A stretch of 64,000 bases of DNA from Nocardia vulneris (GTDB lineage: Bacteria; Actinomycetota; Actinomycetes; Mycobacteriales; Mycobacteriaceae), in assembly GCF_001613425.1 (NCBI RefSeq), contig NZ_BDCI01000002.1, forward strand, positions 558,001 to 622,000, in the 5' to 3' direction. This document shows, piece by piece, positions 26,787 to 38,000 of the stretch; the first letter of the stretch is position 1, and each line of letters starts with the position of its first letter. The position numbers and the translations under genes are program-made. The notes below the pieces were generated by a model that saw only the letters and a program-made list of their open reading frames with translations, did no database searches and had not been told where the DNA came from.

Positions 26787-27512
26787 TCAGAGCTGCGGCA
26801 GCGCCAGCAAGAATGGGGCACTCCGAATCGTCTGTTCGCTCAGGGTGATACCGATTTCGAGTCGATCGTTTTCCCGGAGCCGGAACTCGCAGATTCCCGT
26901 GCGGACATCTCTGGCTATTCGACGATTTCTGTCGTCACAAACGGTGGAGACCGCGATCGCGCGCGCGACCCATTTCCCTGGTGGTAGGCAGCTGATACTG
27001 AACGCTCCCCGATCCGGGACATTGAGTAACGCCACGGCGGATGTCAGCGGGTTTGCCGCGGAGTATATACTCATATACCTGCGGCTGGCCATGATTCCGC
27101 CCGGATCGGTCAATTTCCCACACAGCAACGGCCTGCTGGATTCTCTGCCACAATATGTGTGTTGCTCGGACCATCTCAGCGGAACATGTTCGCCGCGGAT
27201 GTAGCGCCGATACTGCGACGGACTGAGTCCGACCGCTTCGGTGAATCGTGACGTGAAGGTCCCGTAACTCAAATACCCGACAGCATATGAGATCTCAGAA
27301 ACTTTCATCGAAGTGGACGCCAATAATTTCTTGCTGCGCGCCAGCCGGATCGCCGCGAGAAACCGGACCGGCGACCAGCCGGTTTCTACGCGAAACCGTC
27401 TGACGAAGTGAAACTTACTGCATTTCGCCACGTCGGCGAGGTCGTCCAAGGAAACTTGCTGCCCACAATTTTCCCACATGTACTTGATGCTGTCAGCGAT
27501 ATGATCGGACAC
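26787..27512 (-). CDS. AraC-family regulator at the left edge of the enediyne cluster
   Basis: The 241-residue protein has its AraC-type double HTH at the N-terminus: SLDDLADVAKCSKFHFVRRF for the first and VSEISYAVGYLSYGTFTSRF for the second. About 135 residues follow it that I do not recognise, so the order is the reverse of classic AraC. It has lower GC than its neighbours and faces the enediyne operon across a 512-base AT-rich gap. It is the natural candidate for the activator of that operon and perhaps of the shared promoter box, an inference from position. It marks the probable left boundary of the cluster. Confidence 0.82.
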   Translation of the reverse strand: MSDHIADSIKYMWENCGQQVSLDDLADVAKCSKFHFVRRFRVETGWSPVRFLAAIRLARSKKLLASTSMKVSEISYAVGYLSYGTFTSRFTEAVGLSPSQYRRYIRGEHVPLRWSEQHTYCGRESSRPLLCGKLTDPGGIMASRRYMSIYSAANPLTSAVALLNVPDRGAFSISCLPPGKWVARAIAVSTVCDDRNRRIARDVRTGICEFRLRENDRLEIGITLSEQTIRSAPFLLALPQL

Positions 27513-28024
27513 GAACTCTCCAAACTCATAACAATCCAGGATGCCCGAGCCGGCAGCAGAATCAAGCCTTCCGCAGCCGTACGGCTGCGGAATAGCTGCA
27601 AAATAGCGTCTTTGCTGGGACAGCGAAACGAGGCCGCTGCCGCTGATTTTTCACTGACCGGCCGCCTCCGGCACCGAGGTCGAACCATTCAGGTGTCGCT
27701 CCCAAGACCGCACGCTCATTACGAAAATGTCGGTGACCCATCGGCCGTGGGATGAATGCTTGATAAGTGAAGCCGTCGATTCCGCAGTGGCGGTTGCACT
27801 TCCGCTCGGTACCCCCTTGCCCCGTAGCCCCGACGCAAGCCCCACAGCCCCGATGCAGCGAGGCAGCGCGCGGAGTGCCGCTGGTGGCTCAGTTCGCCAC
27901 CATCATTGTTAGATGTAACTGGACGGTAGAATACTTCTATTTTGTAGATTGAGCAACGAGGAAGAAGCCCCAGACGCGGCCGGATGGCAATCTTGAGTAC
28001 AGGTTCCGCGAGGGAGGACTTCGG
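27513..28024. promoter_or_regulatory. divergent, AT-rich control region of the enediyne operon
   Basis: This 512-base gap has clearly lower GC than the surrounding DNA and no credible gene. It separates the AraC-type gene from unbL and probably holds both promoters. The cluster box occurs at 27933-27949 on the plus strand (ACTTCTATTTTGTAGAT), about 75 bases before unbL. The unbL ribosome site GGGAGG lies at 28007-28016. Confidence 0.6.
27933..27949 (+). promoter_or_regulatory. cluster promoter box upstream of unbL
   Basis: ACTTCTATTTTGTAGAT matches the box at 63820-63836 in 12 of 17 positions, including the first nine without change. It points towards unbL and is one of seven related intergenic sites in the right-hand part of the window. 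Confidence 0.5.
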
Positions 28025-29050
28025 ATGGTCTCCGCACTGGGAAAGCTTCGCCGGAAGATCTTTACGCCGGACACGCGGCAAGCATCGTTGAGGGTTCGGG
28101 GATTCCCCGCTCGCAATCCACACGCCGCATCCTGCCTGGAGACGGCCGGCTCGACGTTCCTCGAAGGGTTCGGGGTGGCCGCGGAGTGTGGCACAGCAGC
28201 CGAGGCTGCGCGGCGGTTATCCGAAATAGAAAGCAACAGAAGAGGTTTCGCATTCGAAGGCGCTGCGATGGCGCTGGCGATCCGCGACGGGCTGCCGTTC
28301 GGCCACAACCATCACGTGACAGATTTCATCGCGGCCGCCGACGAGCATCTCTACATGATCTACGTCGGCGTCGGCTGGGCGCTGGCCAGACTCCCCCGGC
28401 CGCTGCACCGGGCGGCGCTGACCGGCGCGCCGGATCCGGTTCTGCTGTGGCTGGCGCTCGATGGTTACGGGTTTCACCAAGCCTATTTCCACACAGATCG
28501 CTACGTGAAACAGCAGTATGTTGACGCGAAGCCGCCCGTCGTGTCGAACCGGCATCCGGGCTATACACCGCGCGCGATCGATCAGGGCATCGGGCGCGCA
28601 CTGTGGTTCGTCTCGGGCGCCGATCCGGCGGCCGCGTGCACGCTGATCGAGGGGTTCGCGGCGGTCCGGCGCCCGGACCTGTTCGCCGGCCTCGGCCTGG
28701 CGGCGACCTACGCCGGCGGCGCCACCGCGGCCGAGCTCGCCATGTTGCGCGAGCGCAGCGCGGCCTACCGCCGAGACCTCGGGCAGGGTGCGGTCTTCGC
28801 CGCCGAAGCGCGTGCTCGCGCCCGCATCGTGCAGCCGAACACCGAGACCGCGCTGGCGGTACTCACAGGTCAGCGCGTCGCCGACGCGTCCACGATCGCG
28901 ATCGAAGCCCGGCCCGTGGTGCACACGATCAACGGCCGCCCCGGTTTCGAACTCTGGCGCGAGCGGATCCGGCGCCGGTGCCTGACCGCGGAGCCACCCG
29001 ACCCGACCGCTTCCGCAGAGCCGGAAACAACCGCAAAGGCCGAATCATGA
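28025..29050 (+). CDS. unbL: enediyne biosynthesis protein UnbL (E3, DUF1702)
   Basis: The 341-residue protein matches the DUF1702/UnbL family of enediyne clusters: an N-terminal region with TFLEGFGVAAECGTA, then RRGFAFEGAAMALAI, a GVGWALARLPRP segment and DGYGFHQAYFH. The family is one of three uncharacterised proteins always found beside enediyne PKS genes and is needed to convert the nascent polyene to the enediyne core; its chemistry is not established. It is the first gene of the cassette, with the ribosome site GGGAGG nine bases upstream, and overlaps unbV by ATGA. The C-terminal 40 residues are variable. Confidence 0.93.
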   Translation: MVSALGKLRRKIFTPDTRQASLRVRGFPARNPHAASCLETAGSTFLEGFGVAAECGTAAEAARRLSEIESNRRGFAFEGAAMALAIRDGLPFGHNHHVTDFIAAADEHLYMIYVGVGWALARLPRPLHRAALTGAPDPVLLWLALDGYGFHQAYFHTDRYVKQQYVDAKPPVVSNRHPGYTPRAIDQGIGRALWFVSGADPAAACTLIEGFAAVRRPDLFAGLGLAATYAGGATAAELAMLRERSAAYRRDLGQGAVFAAEARARARIVQPNTETALAVLTGQRVADASTIAIEARPVVHTINGRPGFELWRERIRRRCLTAEPPDPTASAEPETTAKAES

Positions 29051-31026
29051 ACTCCCGCATGAGAGCCCTGGTACCCACCATCTGCGCGGTGGTGGTGCTG
29101 CTGGCCGCCTTCCTGATCGCGCAGGCACAGGTGGCCACCGATGATCCGGCCGACGTGGCCCAGGACTACGAGTTCGAGTCCATGTCGATCGCGATGCCGC
29201 CCGGATACGACCAGCTGCCTGCGAAATCCGTGCGCGAGGTGAACCCGGCGTATCAGAACATCCGCTCCTGGATCTCCTCCGTGGGTGCGTCGATCGCCAT
29301 CAACGATCTGGTCGGACACGGGCGATCCAACGGCATGTGCATCGTCGACACGCGCACCGACTCGGTGATCGTGACCCACACACCGACCGCACCGCAGGCC
29401 GATCGGTTCACCCCGTTCCTGCTCCGGCCGGACCCGCTCATCATGGATTCGACGATGGCGCCGATGGGTTGCGCCCCCGGTGATTTCAACGGCGACGGCG
29501 GCATGGATCTGCTCGTCTACTACTGGGGACGCACCCCGATCATGTTCCTGCACAGGGACAATGCCGCCGATCCGGCCCCGGCGTACGTTCCGGTCGAGGT
29601 GGTCCCGCCGGGCAACACGCGCGGTCAATACAACGGTGAACGGTGGAACACCAACGCTGTTTCGATCGCGGACTTCGACGGTGACGGCCATCCCGACATC
29701 GTTTTCGGGAATTACTTCCCGAACTCCGGCGTCCTCGACCCGAACGGACGGCCCGACGTCGTCATGAACGACTCGATGTCGAATGCGCGCAACGCCGCGG
29801 GCGAGCGCGTACTGCGGTGGAACGGCAACGACCCCAACGGAAGCCCGATCTACACCGAAGAGAAGCAGGCCGTCCCGTATGCCCAGGCCACCGGCTGGAC
29901 GTTGGCGCTCGGCGCCGGTGACCTGACCGGTGACCTGCGGCCCGAGCTCTATATCGGCAACGACTTCGGCCACGATCATCTGCTGTACAACCAGTCCACA
30001 CCGGGCACTATCCGCTTCGGCATCGCGCGCGGACAGCGCACCTGGACCGATCCCAAATCCTTTGTTCTGGGCGCTGATTCGTTCAAAGGCATGGGTGTCG
30101 ATTTCGTCGACCTGTACAACCGCGGGAAATTCGACATGCTGGTCAGCAACATCACGACCCCGTGGGGCATCCAGGAGAGCAACTTCGCCTGGCGCAACGA
30201 CACCGCCTCCCCGGAGGACATGCGCCGGGAACTCGCCGACGGCCGAGCCCCGTTCTCCCAGCAGGCACAGCAACTCGGCCTGGCGTGGTCGGGCTGGGGC
30301 TGGGATATCAAGGCGGCCGACCTGCGCAATTCGGGAAACCTCAACGTGCTCCAGACGACCGGGTTCGTGAAGGGCAGCGGCGAGAACCGGTGGACCTGGC
30401 TGCAGGAGCTGGCCACCAGCAACGACGTCCTGGTACACGACCCGCGGGCGTGGCCGCGGGTCGCACCCGGCGACGACATCGCCGGTGATCACACCATGGC
30501 GTTCTATGCCAAGGGCACCGACGGTAAATACGTCAACATCACCGAGCAGCTCGGCACCGACGCGCCGATACCGACCCGCGGCGTCGCGATCGCCGACACC
30601 ACCGGCACCGGGACCCTCGACTTCGCGGTGGCCCGCCAGTGGGGACCGCCCGCGTTCTTCGCGAACCGCTCACCGAGTATGGGAAATCCGTTGCAGCTGA
30701 GCCTTTATCGGCCGGCACCGCAGGCGAGCAGCGGGTCCGCCGCGGTCATCGGCCAGCCCGCGTACAACGCGACCGTCACGGTGCGCACCGCCGACGGCCG
30801 GACCATGCACAGCCAGCTCGACGGCGGCAGCGGCCACAGCGGTAAGCGCAGCTTCGACGTCCATTTCGGACTCGGCGCGAGCACCGGCCCGGTCACCGCC
30901 GAGATCGCATGGCTCGACAACAACGGTGTCCCACGGCACCAGACACTCCAGCTGAAGCCCGGCACGCACGCGCTGATGCTGACCGACACGGCCACCGAGA
31001 TCGCCGAGGGGATCACCGCACCATGA
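29047..31026 (+). CDS. unbV: enediyne biosynthesis protein UnbV (E4, FG-GAP/ASPIC-UnbV)
   Basis: This 659-residue protein has an N-terminal membrane or signal helix (LVPTICAVVVLLAAFLIAQA) and then FG-GAP/VCBS-like repeats with calcium-loop sequences: DFNGDGGMDLL, DFDGDGHPDIV, DLTGDLRPELY and DTTGTGTLDFA. It ends in the ASPIC/UnbV domain (about 95 residues from VRTADGRTMHSQ). The UnbV family is universal in enediyne clusters but its reaction is unknown; the fold suggests an exported or membrane-attached propeller. ATG at 29047 was chosen because it overlaps the unbL stop and begins the helix; the open frame upstream to 28603 is a shadow of unbL. Confidence 0.93.
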   Translation: MNSRMRALVPTICAVVVLLAAFLIAQAQVATDDPADVAQDYEFESMSIAMPPGYDQLPAKSVREVNPAYQNIRSWISSVGASIAINDLVGHGRSNGMCIVDTRTDSVIVTHTPTAPQADRFTPFLLRPDPLIMDSTMAPMGCAPGDFNGDGGMDLLVYYWGRTPIMFLHRDNAADPAPAYVPVEVVPPGNTRGQYNGERWNTNAVSIADFDGDGHPDIVFGNYFPNSGVLDPNGRPDVVMNDSMSNARNAAGERVLRWNGNDPNGSPIYTEEKQAVPYAQATGWTLALGAGDLTGDLRPELYIGNDFGHDHLLYNQSTPGTIRFGIARGQRTWTDPKSFVLGADSFKGMGVDFVDLYNRGKFDMLVSNITTPWGIQESNFAWRNDTASPEDMRRELADGRAPFSQQAQQLGLAWSGWGWDIKAADLRNSGNLNVLQTTGFVKGSGENRWTWLQELATSNDVLVHDPRAWPRVAPGDDIAGDHTMAFYAKGTDGKYVNITEQLGTDAPIPTRGVAIADTTGTGTLDFAVARQWGPPAFFANRSPSMGNPLQLSLYRPAPQASSGSAAVIGQPAYNATVTVRTADGRTMHSQLDGGSGHSGKRSFDVHFGLGASTGPVTAEIAWLDNNGVPRHQTLQLKPGTHALMLTDTATEIAEGITAP

Positions 31027-32078
31027 CTCTGCTCAACCGTAAACGAATCCAGCGCGATCATCCGTCGGTGACCACGGTCGCGGCGCCGACCACCAACGGT
31101 GCGGCGCCGAGCGACCGGCAGCGCGACCCCCAACCACCCAAGAAAGATGTGCGATACCTGGCGCTCCGCAATTTCGCCATCTCGCTCAGCGTCCTCAATA
31201 TCATCGGCTACACCCTGCTCGGCTTCGAACAGCCGCCGTTATGGCCCATTCTGGCGCTCTTATCGGCTTACGTGCTGGATCTGGCCTTCGAAGCGATCAC
31301 CGCGTGGTCGCGGCACGCGACCCCGCGGTTCCAGGGCCGCGGGGCCCGCGGCGTGTACGAGTTCCTCCTGCCTGCGCATATCACCGCGCTGGCAGTGAAC
31401 ATGCTGCTCTACGCCAACAACCAGTTCTGGCCGGTGCTGTTCGCCGTCGCGGCCGCGATCACCGGCAAGTATGTGTTCCAGGCCCCGTTCGCCGGGCGGA
31501 TGCGGCACTTCATGAATCCGTCCAACTTCGGGATCACGCTCGCGCTGCTGTGCTTCAGCGCCTGGGTCAGCATCGCGCCGCCCTACGAATTCGGCGAGAA
31601 CATCAACACCATGTTCCGGGTAGCGGTCCCGCTCGTGCTGCTTGTCGCGGGCTCGGTGATCAATGCGACGCTCGTCGGCCGGGTGCCGCTGATCGTCGGC
31701 TGGCTCGGCGGGTTCGTGATCCAGGCCCTGGTCCGCGACGGACTGTTCGATATCGCGCTCGTCGCCGCGCTCGGCACGATGACCGGTACGGCGTTCATCC
31801 TGTTCACCAATTACATGATCACCGACCCCGGCACGACACCGTTCCCGGCCCGACTGCAATTCATGTTCGGCGCCTCGGTGGCGACCGTGTACGGGGTGCT
31901 GATGGTCTTCAACGTGGTCTACACGTTGTTCTTCGCCCTCACGCTCGTTTGCGCGATCCGTGGCTGCTACGCGTGGTTCACCCACTGGCGCAAGGCCGCT
32001 GCGGACCGCGGTGCCGAACGCCGGCGCGGCGAACGAGTTCCGGCGCTGTCCCCCGGCGCCCCCACGCAGCGAGCATGA
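31023..32078 (+). CDS. unbU: enediyne biosynthesis protein UnbU (E5, RnfD/NqrB-like membrane protein)
   Basis: The 351-residue membrane protein has about ten helices, starting with LRNFAISLSVLNIIGYTLLG after a 45-residue cytosolic leader. It contains MNPSNFGITLALLCFSAW and TNYMITDPGTTPF, motifs shared with the NqrB/RnfD family of membrane redox subunits. UnbU is the third universal unknown of enediyne cassettes and may pass electrons or bind a flavin for core formation; that role is inferred from the fold. It overlaps unbV by ATGA and ends three bases before the PKS. Confidence 0.93.
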   Translation: MTLLNRKRIQRDHPSVTTVAAPTTNGAAPSDRQRDPQPPKKDVRYLALRNFAISLSVLNIIGYTLLGFEQPPLWPILALLSAYVLDLAFEAITAWSRHATPRFQGRGARGVYEFLLPAHITALAVNMLLYANNQFWPVLFAVAAAITGKYVFQAPFAGRMRHFMNPSNFGITLALLCFSAWVSIAPPYEFGENINTMFRVAVPLVLLVAGSVINATLVGRVPLIVGWLGGFVIQALVRDGLFDIALVAALGTMTGTAFILFTNYMITDPGTTPFPARLQFMFGASVATVYGVLMVFNVVYTLFFALTLVCAIRGCYAWFTHWRKAAADRGAERRRGERVPALSPGAPTQRA

Positions 32079-32081
32079 CCG

Positions 32082-35000
32082 ATGCCTCGGCTAGCGATCG
32101 TAGGTATGGCGTGCCGGTTTCCCGACGCCGCGACTCCGGCTCAGCTGTGGGACAACGTCCTTGCCCGCAGGCGCGCATTCCGGCCGATCCCGTCCGTCCG
32201 GTTGAACGCGGCCGACTACTACGCGAGTGATCCCGCGGCGGCGGACCGCCATTACGCGACGCATTCGGCGGTCATCGAAGGCTGGACCTTCGATCGAGCC
32301 CGGCATCGCGTCGCCGCCGGCACCTTTCGGGCCACCGACATCGTGCACTGGCTCGCCCTGGACACCGCCGCGGCGGCGCTCGAGGACGCGGGCTTTCCCG
32401 CGGGAGAAGGCTTGGACCGCAAGCGGATCGGCGTGATCATCGGGAATACCCTCACCGGCGATATGACCCGCGCTTCGACCATGCGGCTGCGGTGGCCCTA
32501 CGTCCGGCGCACGCTGGCCGGGGCACTGCAACGCAAAGGCTGGCCCGCGGCGGAGATCGCCGTCTTCCTCGACGAATACGAGGCCGACTACAAGGCACCG
32601 TTTCCGGCGATCACCGAGGACAGCCTGGCCGGCGGGCTGGCGAACACGATCGCCGGGCGGATCTGCAACCACTTCGATTTCGGCGGCGGCGGTTTCACCA
32701 TCGACGGCGCCTGCTCGTCGTCACTGTTGTCGATCGCGCAGGCCGGTGACGCCCTGAGCGCCGGGCATATCGACGCCGCGGTCGTCGGTGGCGTCGACCT
32801 GTCCATCGATCCGTTCGAACTGGTCGGGTTCGCGAAGACCGGCGCGCTGTCGCGGTCGGAAATGCGCGTGTACGACGAGCGCTCGAACGGCTTCTGGCCG
32901 GGTGAGGGGTGCGGGATCCTCGTGTTGCTGCGCGAGCAGGACGCGATCGCCCGGGGCGCGCGCAGTTACGCGACGATCGCGGGCTGGGGTATCTCCTCCG
33001 ACGGGCGCGGTGGTATCACCAGACCCGAACGCAACGGCCACCTGCGGGCCATCGAACGCGCTTACCGGATGGCGGGATTCGGGATCCATACCGTCGACTA
33101 TCTCGAAGGCCACGGCACCGGTACGGCGGTCGGCGACCGAACCGAGCTCGAGGTGTTCAACACGGCCGTCGCCGCGCGGGATGCGGGCAGGCCGCCGGTG
33201 GCGATCGGATCGATCAAGGCGAACATCGGTCACACGAAGGCGGCGGCCGGCGTCGCGGCGCTCATCAAAGCCGCACTCGCCGTGCACCACGGCACCATTC
33301 CGCCGATCACCGGAACCGATCGGGCCCATCCGGTCCTCGCCGGTGCCGAGAACCGACTCCGGCTCCCCGACCGGGCACTCGAATGGCCCGGTGCGCCACA
33401 GCTTTCCGCGGCCGCGCTGCCGTCCGACCCGGGCACCGTGCCGCCGCGCCGGGCCGGTATCTCGTCGCTGGGTTTCGGCGGCAGCAACGCCCATGTCGTG
33501 CTGGAGAGCCGGATGCCGCCGCGCGCGCTGTCGCGCACGGCCGGTACCCGGCTGGCACGCAGCGCGCAGGACGCCGAACTGTTCATCGTGTCCGCGGCGA
33601 CACCGCTGGAGCTGGCGGACAAACTGCGCGCGGCCGCCGCACTCGCCGCGCGCTGTTCGTTCGCCGAACTCGGTGATCTCGCCGCCGAGCTGACCCGGGT
33701 CGACTCCCGGCTGCCGAGCAAGGCGGCGGTGGTCGCCGCCGACCAAAAACAAGCGGCGGACCGGTTGACCGAACTGGCCGACGCGCTCGCTGCCGGTGAA
33801 CGGCACCGGTTCGCGCCGGGCACCGGCCAATTCCTCGGCGCGGACCTCGGTTCCGCGCCGCGCATCGGACTGATGTTTCCGGGGCAGGGTGCGCCGGGGC
33901 ACGGCGACGGCGGCCGGCCCGCACGCCGCTTCGCGGGCATCGCCGACCTGTATCGACAGGTCGGCGTGCACGCCGAAGGCGAAGCCACCGAGGACGCGCA
34001 GCCGCGCATCGTGACGGCCTCGCTCGCCGGCCTGCGGATGCTCGATGCCGCCGGCGTGCACGTCGTCGGCTGCGTCGGGCACAGCCTGGGCGAATTGACC
34101 GGGCTCTACTGGGCCGGCGTGTTCGACGAAACCGAACTGGTGCGCGTCGCGGCGTTCCGCGGCCGGGCGATGCAGGCCGCGGCCGTCGACGAGCCCGGCA
34201 CCATGGCGACGATCTTCGCGGCCGCCGATCATGTCGCGCCGCTGCTGCACGACAGCCCCGTGGTGATCGCCGGATACAACAGTCCCAAGCACACGGTGGT
34301 CGCGGGCCCGGCCCATGCCGTCGACGCGGTGCTGGTGAGCGCGCGCGCCGCCGGCCTGCGCGGCCACGCGCTGCGGGTCTCGCACGCGTTCCACTCACCG
34401 CTGGTCGCGCCGGCCGCGCACGCCTTCCGCCGCTACCTCGACGAACTCGATCTCGGCGAGATCAAACGATCCGGCCTCTTCTCGACCGTCACCGCGGGTC
34501 CGCTGGAGGCGGGCTGCGCCGTGGCCGATCTGCTCGAGCGCCAGGTGCACGCACCCGTCCGGTTCGCCGACGCGCTGTCCCAACTCGCGCAGACCTGCGA
34601 TCTGCTCGTCGAGGTCGGTCCTGGTGCGACGCTGTCGGCCCTCGCCGCCGAGGTCTGCCCCGGAGTACCCACGCTCGCCATGGAAACCGACGGCAACTCC
34701 GTCGCCGGGATCCTGCGCACGCTCGCCGCGTGCTACGTCCTCGGCGCCCGGCCCGATCTGGACGGATTCGCGGCCGAACGTTTCACCCGCTCGCTGCCGC
34801 TCGACAAACAGTTCGTTTTCCTCGAAAGCCCTTGCGAGCAAGCACCGAACGACTCGTTCCTCGCCCAGGCCCGGTCCGCGGCGCACGCGGAAGTCGCACC
34901 GGCTGTTGCCGAGCAAGCGGATGCGGTAGCGGTCGACGACACCTCGACCTTGCAGACGCTGCGGCGGTTGATCGCCGAGCGCGTCGAACTTCCCGTCGAA

Positions 35001-38000
35001 GGCATCACCCCCGAGACCCACCCGCTCGACGATCTCCATCTGAGCAGCATCACGATCACCCAATTGGTCGCCGACGCACTGCAATTGCTCGGCACCGAGA
35101 TCCCGGAGCCGACCACCAATGTCGCCACCGCGACGATCGCCGAACTCGCCGAGGCGATCGACGAGATCGTGCACGCCGCTCGCGACGACGCACCGCCGAA
35201 GCCGGCCGACGATCTCACCGGGGTCGATATCTGGGTGCGGCCGTTCACGATCGACCTGGTCACCACCTCGGCGCCGGCCGCCGTCCGTGGCGACGAGCCG
35301 GGACAGTGGCGGGTGTTCGCCCCACCGGACGACGAACTCACCGCCGCCCTCCGGCACCGGCTCGACACCGCCCACCTCGGCGACGGTGTGCTGCTCCGCC
35401 TCGGCGCGGCAACCGCGGAATCAACCGAAATCGCCATCGACAGAATGCTTTGCGCGGCCCGCGCAGCGATCGACACCGGATCTCGCCTGGTCGTCGTCGT
35501 CGACGACGGCCGCGATGCGGCCGCACTGGCCAAGACGGTGCATCTGGAGGCGCCTGCGGTCCGCACGACCGTCGTCCACCCGGCCGCCGAACTGACGCCC
35601 GCGGACAGCGCGCGGCTGATCTGCGCCGATATCGCGGCGACCAGCACCTTCCGGGAAGTGCACTACGACCGGGCGGGCATCCGGACCGAACCGGTCCTGC
35701 GCGAGTTGCCGATGGTCGGTGCCCGCCTGCCGCTCGGCGCGAGCGACGTGGTCGCCGTGACCGGCGGGGTGCGCGGCATCGCCATCGAATGCGCGGTCGC
35801 GCTCGCCAGACAGACCGGATGCGTGCTCGCGGTCATCGCGCGCACCCCCGCCGACGATCCCGATATCGCCGCGAACATGGTTCGGCTACGCGAATCCGGT
35901 TTGACCGCACACTATTACACCGCCGACGTCACCGACCGGAACCAGGTCGCCGACGCGACCGCCACGATTCGACGCGAACTCGGTGCGATCACCGGCATTC
36001 TGCACGGCGCCGGCATCAACGTTCCCGCGGCGATCGGATCACTGACCGAGGACCATATGGCGCGAACCATCGCGCCCAAGGTCGACGGCCTGCGCAACCT
36101 GCTCGAATCGCTGCACCCGGCCGAACTGCGTCTGGTGGTCGGCTTCGGCAGCATCATCGGCCGGGCCGGTCTGCGCGGTGAGGCGCATTACGCGATCGCC
36201 AACGACTGGTTGCGCTCGGCCATCGATACCCTCGCGGGCGAACTGCCGGAGTGCCGGTGCGTCACCATCGAATGGTCGGTCTGGGCGGGAACCGGGATGG
36301 GCGAACGGCTCGGCGTGCTGGATTCGCTGGTCCGCGAGGGTATCGAGCCGATTCCGACCGACGTCGGCGTCGAACTCATGCTGGATCTGCTGCGCACTCC
36401 GGCCTGTCCGAGCAGTGTGGTGGTGATCGGCAGAACCGGCGGCTTGCCGACGATCCGGTTCGACGAGATCGAACTGCCGCTGTTGCGCTTCCTGGAACGC
36501 CCACGCCTGCATGTCCCCCGGATCGAATTGCTCGCCGACGCCGACATTTCGACGGCGACCGACCCCTATCTCGCGGATCATCAATTCTCCCGCGACGCAC
36601 TGTTCCCCGCGGTGCTGGGGATGGAGGCGATGGCGCAGGCCGCCACCGCCCTTTTCGGCGAACAGCATCCGGTGCAGTTGCACGACCTCGAATTCCTCCG
36701 GCCGATCGTCGCGGCACCGGACCGGGTCACCACGATCCGGGTCGCCGCGTTGCGATCGGGAGATACGGTCCGCGTGGCCATCCGGTCGAACACCACCGCA
36801 TTTCAGCTCGACCATTTCCGCGGCGTTTGCCGACAAGCCAGGCAGCGCAACGACATTGCCGCCGGCGCGACGCCGTCCATGCCGGCGGCGGCGACCGAAC
36901 CGCTGCAGCGACTTGTCGAATTCGCGCACACCGCGCGCACGGCGACCGCCGGCCTGGGGATGGCCGTCGACACCGACTTCTACGACCGAATCATGTTCCA
37001 CGGACCGATGTTCCGATCCATCGAGGATTATCACCATCTGTCCGCGCGACAATGCGTGGCCCGGATTCGCGTGCGCGACGAACGCTGGTTCTCGCCGATG
37101 CTGCCGGGTGCGCTCGTGCTGGACGATCCGGCGGCGCGCGACGCGTTCATGCACGCCATCCAAGTCTGCGTACCCGATTCCACCCTGCTGCCCTCGAAAG
37201 TCGCACGCGTGCTGTCGTTACCGGTGGCGCCCGACGTCCGGACCGTCGTATTGGCCGCCCGCGAACGGTCCCACGAACAATCGACCTATATCTACGACGT
37301 CGTCGTGCACGACGAGAACGGCGCGGTCGTCGCGATCTGGGAGGCGCTGGAACTCACCGCGGTCGCGCCTATCTCGTCGCCGTCCGGGTGGACGCCCGAA
37401 TTGCTCGGCCCGCACCTGCAGCGGCGTCTCGAAACCCTGCTGCCCCGGCCTGTTCAGCTGGCGATCGTCCGGGATCAACCGCGGCCGGTCACCGACGACG
37501 ACACCGACCCGCGGGTCCCGGGACGCCGTGCCGCAACCCGGCGCGCGCTGGCCGCCGCCCTCGGACGCGCGGCCGTCCTGCGGCACCGCCCCGACGGACG
37601 CCCGGAGATACCGGACGGCTACGCGAGCTTCTCGCACGGCGCCGGACTCACCGTCGCCGTGGTCGCCGCCTGCCCCGTCGGCTGTGATATCGAACCCGTC
37701 CAGGCGCGCACACCGGCGCAATGGACCGGCCTGCTGGGCAATTCGGGTGTCTCGCTCGCCCAGCTGTGCGCCCGCGCCACGGGTCAGTCCTTCGATACCG
37801 CCGCGACCCGGGTGTGGAGCGCGCGCGAGGCCGTCACGAAACTCGGCGTCACGGTGAGCCGGGCGCGACTGACCCTGGACAACCGGTCCGCGGCCGACGG
37901 GTGGCTGGCGCTGCGGCACGGTACCGATGTCATCTGGTCGTTCAGCACCACCCTGGCGTTACCGGCATTCCAGCAATCGATGGTGTTCTCGGTGACCGAG

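Noticed and set aside
28603..29046. Long upstream extension of the UnbV reading frame
   Set aside because: It overlaps unbL and is Arg-rich; the ATG at 29047 overlaps the unbL stop and begins a membrane helix.
28870..30492. 540-codon minus-strand open frame
   Set aside because: It is antisense to unbL and unbV, has a low-complexity composition and no family features.
32721..34394. 557-codon minus-strand open frame inside the PKS gene
   Set aside because: It is antisense to the KS and AT domains, whose active-site motifs are intact on the plus strand.
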